Positions 25,701 to 33,504 of a stretch of 35,985 bases of DNA are shown here, piece after piece (the first letter of the stretch is position 1; each line of letters opens with the position of its first letter). The notes under the pieces were generated by a model. That model made no database searches, was not told where the DNA came from, and saw nothing but the letters and a program-made list of their open reading frames with translations. The position numbers were made by a program, and so were the translations under genes. This DNA comes from Pseudomonadota bacterium (lineage in GTDB: Bacteria > Pseudomonadota > Alphaproteobacteria > Acetobacterales > Acetobacteraceae), in assembly GCA_021826225.1 (NCBI GenBank), contig JAKBAV010000013.1:1-35985 (forward strand). Reading direction: 5' to 3'.

Positions 25701-27303
25701 GGGAAAAACTCTGGCGGAAATAATGGTGCAGCCCGCGATACTTGCCCGAGAGCACGGCAAGCGGCGCGTCATCGCCCATTGAGCCCGTGGCCTCCTGGGC
25801 ATCGGCGACCATCGGGTGCAGGAGCATCTCCATGTCCTCGATGGTGAAGCCGACCGCGAGCTGGCGGCGGCGCAGCTCATCCGGTCCGAGCCGCACCGGC
25901 TCCGGCGCATCGGTCTTCACGATATGGTCGATGACCGTAATGCGCTTCACCCAGGCGGAATAATCCTGGCGCGCGGCCAGCATGTCTTTCAATTCGACAT
26001 CGTGATAAAACTTGCTCTCGTCGAGATCGACAGCGATGGTCTGGCCGGGCCCGACCGCGCCCTTCTCGATGATATCCTCCTCGTCGAATTTCACCATGCC
26101 GGTCTCGGAGCCGACGATGAGCATCTTCTGCTTGGTAATGGCATAGCGCAAAGGCCGCAGTCCGTTACGGTCCAGCCCGGCGATGACGAAGCGGCCATCC
26201 GTGGCGGCCACGGCGGCGGGACCGTCCCACGGCTCCATAACGGCGTTGCAATAATGGAACATGTCGCGGTGCGCCTTGGGCATCGCGCTGTCATTGCTGA
26301 TCGAGGGCGGGATCATCAGCGCCTTGGCCATCGGCGCGTCGCGCCCGGCGCGCACCAGCAGCTCGAACACGTTATCCAGCGCCGCCGTATCAGACCCGCC
26401 CGACTGCACAACGGGTTTCACATAATCGAGAAACTCGTCCAGGCCTTCCGCGCCGAGCCGCGTCTCGTGGCTCTGCATCCAGTTTATGTTGCCGGCGACG
26501 GTGTTGATCTCGCCATTATGCGCCAGCATGCGGAAGGGCTGGGCCAACTTCCAGGTGGGGAAGGTGTTGGTGGAGTAGCGCTGATGGTAGATGGCGAAGC
26601 GCGAGACGAAACGTTCATCCAGCAGGTCGGGATAGAAATCGGTGAGCGAGGCGGCCAGAAACATGCCCTTATAGATGATGCTGCGGCAGGATAATGAGCA
26701 CAGATACAGCTCCGTGATCTGCGCCTCGATGGCCGCCTTCTCGATTTTGCGACGGATGATATACAATTCGCGCTCGAAATCATCTTCCGAGAGGCCACGC
26801 GCGTTCCACAGCATGATCTGCTCGATCTCGGGGCGCGTCGCATTGGCCTTTTCACCGATGCAGGATACGTCGATCGGCACCTGGCGCCAGCCATAGATAC
26901 GGTAGCCGAAATTCAGGATCTCGGTCTCGACGATCTGCCGGCAACGCTCCTGCGCGCCGAGGTCGGTCTTGGGCAGAAACACCATGCCTACGGCGATCGG
27001 CCCTTCGCGCAGCCGGTCGCCGCCGCGCTTCACCTCGGCTGCGAAAAAATCCTGCGGGATTTCGATATGAATGCCGGCGCCATCGCCGGTCTTGCCATCG
27101 GCATCCACCGCGCCGCGATGCCAGAGCGCCTTCAGCGCATCGATGCCGGCCTGCACGATGTCACGGCGCTTCTTGCCATCCAGCGCCGCGACCAGCCCGA
27201 CGCCGCAGGCATCATGCTCCTGCGCCGGATTATAGGTGTCGCGCAGAATTTCACTGTTCTTTACCCAGGCGGCGAGAAATTCCGCTGCGGTTTCTTGCGT
27301 CAT
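22768..27303 (-). CDS. gltB: Glutamate synthase, large (alpha) subunit
   Basis: This 1511-residue subunit of NADPH-dependent glutamate synthase makes two glutamates from 2-oxoglutarate and glutamine. The class II amidotransferase domain starts after a 32-residue propeptide at Cys33 (EHDACGVGL), which would be exposed by cleavage. It is followed by the central domain, the FMN-binding synthase domain, and the 3Fe-4S cysteines in CIMVRQCHSNTCPVGVC. A C-terminal beta-helix (GXXGXXXG-type repeats such as GGTIVVRTG, GGIAFV) ends the protein. Length and order are normal. The ATG at 27303 is preceded by GGAG eight bases away; the GTG at 27312 is too close to that site. It follows gltD, in one operon. 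Confidence 0.97.
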   Translation of the reverse strand: MTQETAAEFLAAWVKNSEILRDTYNPAQEHDACGVGLVAALDGKKRRDIVQAGIDALKALWHRGAVDADGKTGDGAGIHIEIPQDFFAAEVKRGGDRLREGPIAVGMVFLPKTDLGAQERCRQIVETEILNFGYRIYGWRQVPIDVSCIGEKANATRPEIEQIMLWNARGLSEDDFERELYIIRRKIEKAAIEAQITELYLCSLSCRSIIYKGMFLAASLTDFYPDLLDERFVSRFAIYHQRYSTNTFPTWKLAQPFRMLAHNGEINTVAGNINWMQSHETRLGAEGLDEFLDYVKPVVQSGGSDTAALDNVFELLVRAGRDAPMAKALMIPPSISNDSAMPKAHRDMFHYCNAVMEPWDGPAAVAATDGRFVIAGLDRNGLRPLRYAITKQKMLIVGSETGMVKFDEEDIIEKGAVGPGQTIAVDLDESKFYHDVELKDMLAARQDYSAWVKRITVIDHIVKTDAPEPVRLGPDELRRRQLAVGFTIEDMEMLLHPMVADAQEATGSMGDDAPLAVLSGKYRGLHHYFRQSFSQVTNPAIDSLRETRVMSLKTRLGNLGNVLAEDEDQCNLLQLDSPVLSSAEFEAMRKTMGTAACVVDCTFKVANGEGGLRRAIERIRREAEEGVRAGCTHVILTDEAMGPERAPIPMILATGAVHTHLVRQSLRTFTSLNVRAAEALDVHYYAVLVGVGATTVNAYLAQECIADRHARGLFGKLSMKECVYRYKKAVDKGLLKVMSKLGISVISSYRGGYNFEAIGLSRATVGEFFPGMPSRISGIGLPGIAHEVLGLHKSAWSGNIVPLEIGGQYRLRRNGGETHAFDNNAIHLLQTAVGTNSYKAYKRYSEMVRKQKPVALRDLLDFRSDGLNSISVDEVESITEIRKSLLAPGISLGALSPEAHETLSIAMNRIGARSDSGEGGEDPARAEPRANGDNASSAIKQIASGRFGVTAEYLNDCREIEIKVAQGAKPGEGGQLPGFKVTELIARLRHATPGVTLISPPPHHDIYSIEDLAQLIYDLKQINPRATVCVKLVSRSGIGTIAAGVAKAKADAILVSGHVGGTGASPQSSVKYAGMPWEMGLAEAHQVLMLNRLRHQVVLRTDGGLKTGRDVVIAAMLGAEEFGIGTASLVAMGCIMVRQCHSNTCPVGVCTQDEALRAKFEGTPEKVINLFSFIAEEVRELLAWLGFRSLKEIIGRTDLLHQVSRGAEYLDDLDLNPILAQADPGPHARYCTREGRNEVPETLDAQMIEDAAPFFTSGEKMQLQYNIRNTHRAIGTKFSSQIVAKYRKVKLQPDHVTVRLRGSAGQSLGAFAVTGLKLEVLGDANDYVGKGLSGGTIVVRTGPSSKLKTNLNTIIGNTVLYGATSGALFAAGRAGERFAVRNSGATAVVEGIGCNGCEYMTGGMVAVLGEVGENFGAGFTGGIAFVYDREQKFEMRVNPESLHWQRVASPYWAGVLKTLVERHTAETESRYAATLLNDWDREFPHFWQVVPKEFIKYLPVPLDETAAAVNA

Positions 27304-27349
27304 CTTGATCACTCCAGGATCGAATTATAACAATGCCGCGCGGGCGGTG

Positions 27350-28783
27350 TTACTGCGCCGCCTGCGCCAGAGTGGCATGGGCGAAATGATGGTGGATGGC
27401 CGCGGCGGCATCACGCCCGTCGCGGATCGCCCAGACCACGAGCGAGGCGCCGCGCACGATATCGCCGGCCGCGAACACGCCGGGCAGCGCCGTCTCGAAG
27501 GTTTTCGGATTGGTCTTCAGCGTGCCCCAATGCGTCAGCTTCAGCCCCGGCTCGTTGAAGGCGAGCGGCAGGTCCTCCGGGTCGAAGCCCAGCGCCTTGA
27601 TCACCAGATCCGCCGGCACGGTGAAGGACGAGCCCTCGATGGCATCGACCGACTGGCGGCCGGAAGCATCGGGCAGGCCAAGATGCATTTTTATCGCGCG
27701 CACGCCGGTTACCTTGGCATCACCCAGAAAGGCTTCCGGCGCCGAGAGCCAGGTGAACACCACGCCCTCATCCTCGGCGTTGGTTACCTCGCGCAGGGAG
27801 CCCGGCATGTTCTGCCGATCGCGCCGGTACAGGCAGGTGACCGAGCTGGCGCCCTGGCGCACCGCCGTCCGCACGCAATCCATGGCCGTATCGCCACCGC
27901 CGATTACCACGACAGCCTTGCCGGCGGCATTGAGCTGGCCGGAATCGTAATCCGGCACATCGTCGCCCAGCCCCTTGCGGTTGGAGGTGACGAGATAGTC
28001 GAGCGCGGGCACGATGCCGGGCAGCCCGGCGCCCGGCCCGCCCAGCTCGCGCGACTTATAAACCCCTGTCGCGACCAGCACGGCATCATGTGTCTTGCGC
28101 AGATCGGCAAATGTCATGGCACCGCCGATATCGGCATTCAGCACGAATTTTATGCCGCCATCTTCCAGCCACTTCCAGCGGCGGAGCACGATTTCCTTTT
28201 CCAGCTTGAAACCGGGTATGCCGTAGATCAGCAGCCCGCCGACGCGGTCATGCCGGTCATAAACCGTTACCTGATAGCCCCGGCTGCGCAGCGCCTCGGC
28301 GGCGGCGAGCCCGGCCGGCCCGGCGCCGATAATGGCGACATGCTCGGCGCGCTCCTGCGCCGGGCGGATCGGCTTGACCCAGCCCTGCTCGAAGGCGGTA
28401 TCGGTAATATAACGCTCCACCGCGCCGATGGTGACGCTCTCGAAGCCCTTCTCGATGACGCAATTTCCCTCGCAAAGCCGGTCCTGCGGGCAGATGCGGC
28501 CGCAGATTTCGGGGAAGGTGTTGGTCGCGGCGGAAAGCTCATAAGCCTCCTCCAGCCGTCCCTCGGTGGTCAGCTTGAGCCAGTCCGGGATGTTGTTGCC
28601 GAGCGGGCAGTTGACCGAGCAGAACGGGATGCCGCATTGGCTGCAGCGGCTTGCCTGGGCCGCGGCCTCGGGCGGCGCGAATTCCTCGTAAATCTCGGCA
28701 AAATCCTCACGCCGCGCCGTCGCTTCACGCTTTTTGGGCGTCTGCTGGGGCAGATGGGTAAACTGCAACATGCGCTCGGCCAT
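27350..28783 (-). CDS. gltD: Glutamate synthase, small (beta) subunit
   Basis: This 477-residue flavoprotein takes electrons from NADPH and passes them to GltB. The N-terminal 4Fe-4S region shows CSQCGIPFCSVNC (Cys47, 50, 55, 59) and CGRICPQDRLCEGNC (Cys94, 98, 104, 108). The FAD motif GAGPAG is at 153-158, the NADPH motif GGGDTAMD at 295-302, and the C-terminal FAD contact GVFAAGDIVRGASLVVWAI near the end. GAGG precedes the start. It is the first gene of the gltD-gltB operon; gltB starts 46 bases after its stop. Upstream is 268 bases of non-coding DNA with a palindrome, a promoter candidate and a hairpin leader. Confidence 0.97.
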   Translation of the reverse strand: MAERMLQFTHLPQQTPKKREATARREDFAEIYEEFAPPEAAAQASRCSQCGIPFCSVNCPLGNNIPDWLKLTTEGRLEEAYELSAATNTFPEICGRICPQDRLCEGNCVIEKGFESVTIGAVERYITDTAFEQGWVKPIRPAQERAEHVAIIGAGPAGLAAAEALRSRGYQVTVYDRHDRVGGLLIYGIPGFKLEKEIVLRRWKWLEDGGIKFVLNADIGGAMTFADLRKTHDAVLVATGVYKSRELGGPGAGLPGIVPALDYLVTSNRKGLGDDVPDYDSGQLNAAGKAVVVIGGGDTAMDCVRTAVRQGASSVTCLYRRDRQNMPGSLREVTNAEDEGVVFTWLSAPEAFLGDAKVTGVRAIKMHLGLPDASGRQSVDAIEGSSFTVPADLVIKALGFDPEDLPLAFNEPGLKLTHWGTLKTNPKTFETALPGVFAAGDIVRGASLVVWAIRDGRDAAAAIHHHFAHATLAQAAQ

Positions 28784-28865
28784 GATGTTCGCCTCGTTCT
28801 GATGGCCGCCCGGGTAGCGGGCCGCCCGACAAAAATGAGATCAGCCATAAAGCAGATCGGCAACG

Positions 28866-28900
28866 AAGAGAGCGGCGCAAAATTCGTTGCGCCGCCTCTT
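28866..28900 (-). promoter_or_regulatory. Leader hairpin upstream of gltD
   Basis: GCGGCGCAA (28872-28880) and TTGCGCCGC (28887-28895) are perfect reverse complements with a six-base loop. They are flanked by a further GAAGA/TCTTC pair across a small internal loop. It lies 90-115 bases before the gltD start, within the predicted leader. No T-tract follows it in the direction of gltD, so it is not a simple terminator; it may be a leader RNA structure. Confidence 0.45.
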
Positions 28901-28950
28901 CAAGCGTGAGACGATCAATAGTCGGTAATTTGGCGGATTACCAGTAGTTT

Positions 28951-28978
28951 TTGATAGTTATGACAGCATATATGTCAT
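28951..28978 (-). promoter_or_regulatory. gltD: Putative gltD promoter
   Basis: Read on the minus strand, ATGACA (plus 28973-28978) resembles a -35 box (5 of 6) and TATCAA (plus 28951-28956) a -10 box (4 of 6), with a 16-base spacer. Transcription would start near 28944, giving a leader of about 160 bases. The DNA is locally AT-rich, unlike its surroundings. It is unconfirmed. Confidence 0.4.
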
Positions 28979-28980
28979 AA
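28958..28980. promoter_or_regulatory. Palindromic operator candidate at the gltDB promoter
   Basis: TTATGACA (28958-28965) and TGTCATAA (28973-28980) are exact reverse complements separated by seven bases. The palindrome covers the predicted -35 box and spacer of the gltD promoter, the usual place for a dimeric repressor. I cannot name the regulator. Confidence 0.5.
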
Positions 28981-29051
28981 TAAACGCATTTTAAGCGGCG
29001 CGCCACGGGGCCAGCCTGAGTTTTTGCTGCCCATTAGGTCCGGTTTGCTTC

Positions 29052-30005
29052 CTACTCCCGGAAAGCGGCATCGGTGCCTTTGCCGTTATGGCGATAGCGG
29101 GCGAGATAACCAGGCACGATCAGCGCCATGCTGGCCGGCACCAGCCCCAGCGCCTCCAGGCCCGGCATGCCCGGCGCCACCACATTATCGCGCGCCAGCA
29201 GCAATATCTGGTCGCGGGTGAGCAGCTTGCCCGGCAGGCGTTCCAGAAACACGGCCTGCAGCCGCGCCAGGGCAACCGGCAGGTCGATGATGCGGCGGCG
29301 CCGCCCGATCTGCGCCAGCATCAGCGCGATCAGCGCACGGAAGCTCATAACCTCCGGCCCGCCCAGCTCGTAGGTCCGGCCCGCGGCCTCGGGCGCCAGG
29401 GCGGCCAGCACGGCGGCGGCCACATCTCCCACGTAAACGGGCTGAAACCGCGTCGCGCCATGCACGATGGGGATGACCGGTGCATTCACGGCCATGGCGG
29501 CGAAGCGGTTGAAAAACTGATCCTCGGGCCCGAATATAATGGAAGGGCGCAGGATTGTGGCGCGGGGGAAGGCCGCGTGAACAGCCGCCTCGCCCGCCGC
29601 CTTGCTGCGTGCATAGGCGCTGGGGCTCTGGGCATCGGCGCCGATCGCCGAGACCTGGATGAAACGCGCCACACCGGCGGCACCAGCCAGCCGGGCCAGA
29701 AGCTGGGCGCCCTCGGCATGGACGCGCATGAAATCACCTGCGCGCCCCTCGGCCAGTATGCCGACGAGGTTGATAACCACATCGGCCCCGCCAATGGCGC
29801 GTATGGCATCGCCCTCATTGCCGAGCGGGGCGTAGAGCGGCACAACCTGCCCGACATCGCCCATCGTCTGGAGGAATTTGGCGCCCTCGACATCACGCAC
29901 GGCGACCCGCACGATATAGTCGGCCGCCGTGAGACGCTGCACGACATGCCGGCCCAGAAACCCCGACCCGCCAAAAACCGTGGCGATTTTGCGCGTCGTC
30001 TGCAT
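29052..30005 (-). CDS. NDUFA9-like NAD(P)-binding protein
   Basis: This 317-residue atypical SDR begins IATVFGGSGFLGRHVVQRL with the GxxGxxG cofactor motif at 12-18. ADVVINLVGILAEG, SAIGADAQSPSAYARSKAAGE and TILRPSIIFGPEDQFFNRFA follow. These match the family of mitochondrial complex I subunit NDUFA9 and its alphaproteobacterial relatives, which bind NADPH and are linked to complex I assembly or quinone biology. No nuo gene is in the window. The ATG at 30005 has a strong AGGGGG ribosome binding site; a longer frame to 30062 has no SDR features. It is upstream of the gltD promoter region on the same strand. Confidence 0.88.
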   Translation of the reverse strand: MQTTRKIATVFGGSGFLGRHVVQRLTAADYIVRVAVRDVEGAKFLQTMGDVGQVVPLYAPLGNEGDAIRAIGGADVVINLVGILAEGRAGDFMRVHAEGAQLLARLAGAAGVARFIQVSAIGADAQSPSAYARSKAAGEAAVHAAFPRATILRPSIIFGPEDQFFNRFAAMAVNAPVIPIVHGATRFQPVYVGDVAAAVLAALAPEAAGRTYELGGPEVMSFRALIALMLAQIGRRRRIIDLPVALARLQAVFLERLPGKLLTRDQILLLARDNVVAPGMPGLEALGLVPASMALIVPGYLARYRHNGKGTDAAFRE

Positions 30006-30196
30006 GCGAGCCCCCTGTCTGGAATCTGCGCCGCTTGTAAGCCGTCGCGAAACATCGCTCAAGCGGCGTTGAAATCTCGCGCCGGCGTGGTTGACGGGAG
30101 GAGGCGGGCGGATTAAAGCCCGCTCCCACGGCGCCTCGGCGCCCGATCGTCCCGATGACGCAGCATTATTGCCGCTGCATCTCCACCGGGCCGGTC

Positions 30197-30303
30197 AAAA
30201 AATGGTGAATGCCCAGGTGGCGGAATTGGTAGACGCACTAGCTTCAGGTGCTAGCGCTCGCAAGGGCGTGGAGGTTCGAGTCCTCTCCTGGGCACCATTT
30301 TTT
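30197..30303. repeat. 11-bp inverted repeat flanking tRNA-Leu, including the CCA
   Basis: AAAAAATGGTG (30197-30207) is the exact reverse complement of CACCATTTTTT (30293-30303). The right arm contains the last acceptor base, the discriminator, CCA and a six-T tract. In the precursor RNA, the leader could pair with CCA and the T-tract, extending the acceptor stem. Confidence 0.75.
30211..30297 (+). tRNA. tRNA-Leu (anticodon CAG)
   Basis: This 87-base class II tRNA includes an encoded CCA. The acceptor stem is GCCCAGG (30211-30217) with CCTGGGC (30287-30293). The anticodon stem is CTAGC/GCTAG and the loop TTCAGGT places CAG at 30245-30247. A long variable arm (CGCTC GCAA GGGCG) is typical of leucine tRNA, and the T loop is GGTTCGAGTCC. 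An 11-base inverted repeat flanks it. RNase D begins 37 bases downstream. A possible promoter (TTGACG at 30091, TTAAAG at 30113, 16-base spacer) lies about 90 bases upstream, weakly supported. Confidence 0.97.
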
Positions 30304-30334
30304 CAAAATGCAGCAAAAACCAGAGGGTACCGGG

Positions 30335-30964
30335 ATGAGCGCGATCCAGCTTCATAAGCATGATTTGCCCGCCGGCCTGGAGCTCGGCCCGCTCGTTGCC
30401 GTCGATACCGAGACCATGGGGCTGAACCCGCATCGCGACCGGCTCTGCCTGGTGCAGCTCTCCGCCGGCGATGGCACGGCGCATCTGGTACAGATCATCC
30501 CGCGGCATCTCGGCGGAAACGGCGCGGATTGCCCAAACCTCAAGGCCTTGCTGACCAACCCCGCCGTCACCAAGCTGTTTCATTATGCCCGCTTCGATAT
30601 CGCGGCGATCGAGAATGGCCTCGGCATCGTCACTGCCCCGGTAATCTGTACGAAAATCGCTTCGAAACTGGTGCGCACCTATACTGACCGGCACGGGCTC
30701 AAGGATCTGTGCAACGACCTGGCCGGCGTGCAGATTTCCAAGCAGCAGCAGACCAGCGACTGGGGGGCGGAAACCCTTACCCAGGAGCAGCTCGCCTATG
30801 CCGCCTCCGATGTACTGTATCTGCACGCCATCTGGGCGAAACTGAGGGCGCTGCTGATCCGCGAGCAGCGGCTCGACATTGCCCAGGCGGCTTATAATTT
30901 CCTGCCCGTGCGGGCCAGGCTCGACCTGCTTGGCTATGACGAGCCGGACCTTTTCGCACATTAA
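30335..30964 (+). CDS. rnd: Ribonuclease D, short form (exonuclease domain only)
   Basis: This 209-residue DEDDy 3'-5' exoribonuclease has Asp24 and Glu26 in VDTETMGL, Asp88 in FHYARFD, and Tyr155 with Asp159 in YAASD. RNase D trims tRNA precursor 3' ends. This version stops after the exonuclease domain, lacking the HRDC domains of the E. coli enzyme, as in many alphaproteobacteria. The frame is open upstream into tRNA-Leu, but ATG 30335, preceded by GAGGG, is the sensible start. It lies directly downstream of the tRNA and could process it; that is an inference. Confidence 0.9.
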   Translation: MSAIQLHKHDLPAGLELGPLVAVDTETMGLNPHRDRLCLVQLSAGDGTAHLVQIIPRHLGGNGADCPNLKALLTNPAVTKLFHYARFDIAAIENGLGIVTAPVICTKIASKLVRTYTDRHGLKDLCNDLAGVQISKQQQTSDWGAETLTQEQLAYAASDVLYLHAIWAKLRALLIREQRLDIAQAAYNFLPVRARLDLLGYDEPDLFAH

Positions 30965-31174
30965 GGCTGTGGCACGGTTACGCGGCGTTGCGAATCTTTC
31001 ATTGACCAGGCGCGTGGCGATGGACCATAGCTTCCCCATGATAAGCCGTGACCGGCATTCACTCCCCGCGGGGCGCGCAATTCCATGCCCTTGTCCCGCC
31101 GCATTTGCCCGCCATGAGCAGGCCATGAGTTCGTTTTGCCATATTGTCCCGTCATGTTCCGGCAAGCTGGCGGC

Positions 31175-31828
31175 ATGAACCATTCGCCCCGCCATACCGT
31201 GCTGCAGAGCCTGCGCCGGCAGAGCCAGGAAACCGCCACGGATTTCGTGCGCCGCAGCCAAAAAGTGAGCATGGCCAAGCGCCTGCTGCCGGCCGCCGGG
31301 CTGCTGCTGCTGGTCGCGCTGGTCGCCGCGCCGGCCCTGCGCACCGGGCCGGATGCCAACCGGGTCGCCTACCATATCGACCCCGGGGCCGCGAACGCCC
31401 CCGCCTCGAAGCTGCTGGGCGCCAAGTATCACGGCACGGACGAACAAGGACAGCCTTTCACCATCACCGCTGACAGCGCCGTCGAGCTGGATCCCAACCA
31501 TGTGACCCTGACAGCACCCATGGGCGATATCACGCTTAAATCAGGCGCATGGCTGATGCTGAAAGCCACATCGGGCATGTACCAGCCGCAAACCGGTATG
31601 CTGCAGCTCAACGGCGCCGTCACGCTCTACCGCAATGACGGCACGATGCTCACCACCCCCGACATGGTTGTGGATATGCGCGCCGGCACCGCCAGCACCA
31701 ACGCCCCGGCCCAGGTGCAGGGGCCGTTCGGCACGCTGAGCGCGCGCAATGGCTTCGCCCTGACCAATCGCGGCGCCAACGTCACTTTCAAAGGCCCCGC
31801 GACCCTGGTACTTACCCAGGGGCAATGA
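31175..31828 (+). CDS. lptC: LPS export protein LptC
   Basis: This 217-residue protein has one N-terminal transmembrane helix (LLPAAGLLLLVALVAAPAL) and a periplasmic beta-jellyroll domain (ITADSAVELDPNHVTLTAP, ATSGMYQPQTGMLQLNGAV), the LptC plan. It anchors the periplasmic bridge to LptBFG and passes LPS to LptA. I chose ATG 31175 by comparison with LptC N-termini; ATGs at 31136 and 31154 are possible and no ribosome binding site is strong. The stop overlaps the lptA ATG by four bases. The 210 bases upstream hold no gene and no convincing promoter. Confidence 0.87.
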   Translation: MNHSPRHTVLQSLRRQSQETATDFVRRSQKVSMAKRLLPAAGLLLLVALVAAPALRTGPDANRVAYHIDPGAANAPASKLLGAKYHGTDEQGQPFTITADSAVELDPNHVTLTAPMGDITLKSGAWLMLKATSGMYQPQTGMLQLNGAVTLYRNDGTMLTTPDMVVDMRAGTASTNAPAQVQGPFGTLSARNGFALTNRGANVTFKGPATLVLTQGQ

Positions 31829-32702
31829 CACGTCTCCTCGCCATCGCCGCCTTGCTGGCGGCACCCGCCTTCACGCCTGCTTACGGGCAAAGCCTCAATC
31901 TCGGCGGTAGCCCCGGCGCTGCCCCGCAACCCGTGAACATCACCGCCGCTGGCGGTATTTCGTGGTCGCAGGACGACCAGACCGTAACGGCGAGCGGCAA
32001 TGCCCAGGCCGTGCGCGGCGATGTGACGGTAACGGCCGACGAGCTCGTGGCGCATTACCACAAGGCCCCGGCCACCGGCGCCGTCTCTGCCGCCACCCCG
32101 GCGGCTGGTCTGGAGCAGGGCGGCGGCCAACTCACCGAGCTCGACGCCATCGGCCATGTGCATATTTTCACCCCCACTGAAAATGCCTGGGGCGATAGGG
32201 CGGTGTACAGCCTCAGCCAGAAAGTGCTGGTGCTCACCGGCCAGCACCTGAAACTGACGACGCCGCATGACACCATCACGGCGCGCGACTCGGTGGAATA
32301 TTATACCGAGGCCCATATGGCCGTGGCGCGCGGCCAGGCGCTGATCGTGGCTGATGACGGCCGTTCCATCTCCGCCGATGTGATTACCGGCTACCTGGCC
32401 AGCGCCGCTACCCCGGCGGAAACGGCCGCGCTCGACAATGCCGGCAGCCTGCAGAAAGTTGAAGCGGTGGGCCATGTCGTCATCCACACCACCTCCGATA
32501 CCGCGACCGGCGATACCGGGGTGTATCTGCCGCCAACCGGCCAGGCGCGGCTGGGCGGCAATGTGCATATCACCCACGGCCCGAATGAACTCGCCGGATC
32601 GGACGCGCTGGTGAACATGAAAACCGGCGTGGCGACCTTGCTGGCGGCACCTGGCGGGCAGGTTTCCGGCGTTATCCTGCCCAATTCGGGCGGGGGTAAG
32701 CC

Positions 32703-32706
<4 letters not shown>
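31825..32706 (+). CDS. lptA: LPS transport periplasmic protein LptA
   Basis: This 293-residue periplasmic protein has a signal peptide ([21 protein letters not shown], cleavage near 21) and OstA-type beta-jellyroll repeats. Visible units include [59 protein letters not shown] and [20 protein letters not shown]. LptA oligomers bridge the inner and outer membranes for LPS movement. It is longer than E. coli LptA (about 185 residues), with extra OstA material and a low-complexity insert near 80-100; such longer LptA proteins are normal in alphaproteobacteria. It overlaps lptC by four bases and lptB by four bases (GTGA). Confidence 0.92.
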
Positions 32707-33440
<734 letters not shown>

Positions 33441-33470
33441 ACGTTTATGCACGTTCCGGGCCAAAGGGCT

Positions 33471-33498
33471 TTGACGGCGCTTAAATTTGCGTTAGCAT
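33471..33498 (+). promoter_or_regulatory. rpoN: Weak promoter candidate before rpoN
   Basis: TTGACG (33471-33476) and TTAGCA (33492-33497) form a possible -35/-10 pair, but the 15-base spacer is short. If used, transcription would begin within a few bases of the ATG at 33505, making a nearly leaderless message. No ribosome binding site is seen, which fits that idea or reading-through from lptB. Confidence 0.3.
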
Positions 33499-33504
33499 CC
33501 TGGC

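Noticed and set aside
27236-28909. 557-residue plus-strand open frame opposite gltD
   Set aside because: It lies antisense to the highly conserved gltD and shows no domain. High GC content makes long antisense frames common here.
30091-30118. Promoter TTGACG-16-TTAAAG before tRNA-Leu
   Set aside because: The -10 match is poor and it lies about 90 bases from the tRNA, so it is mentioned only in the tRNA entry and not listed as a feature.
30965-31000. Possible sigma-54 promoter (TGGCACG followed by TTGC)
   Set aside because: The GG and GC elements are not spaced ten bases apart as sigma-54 sites require.
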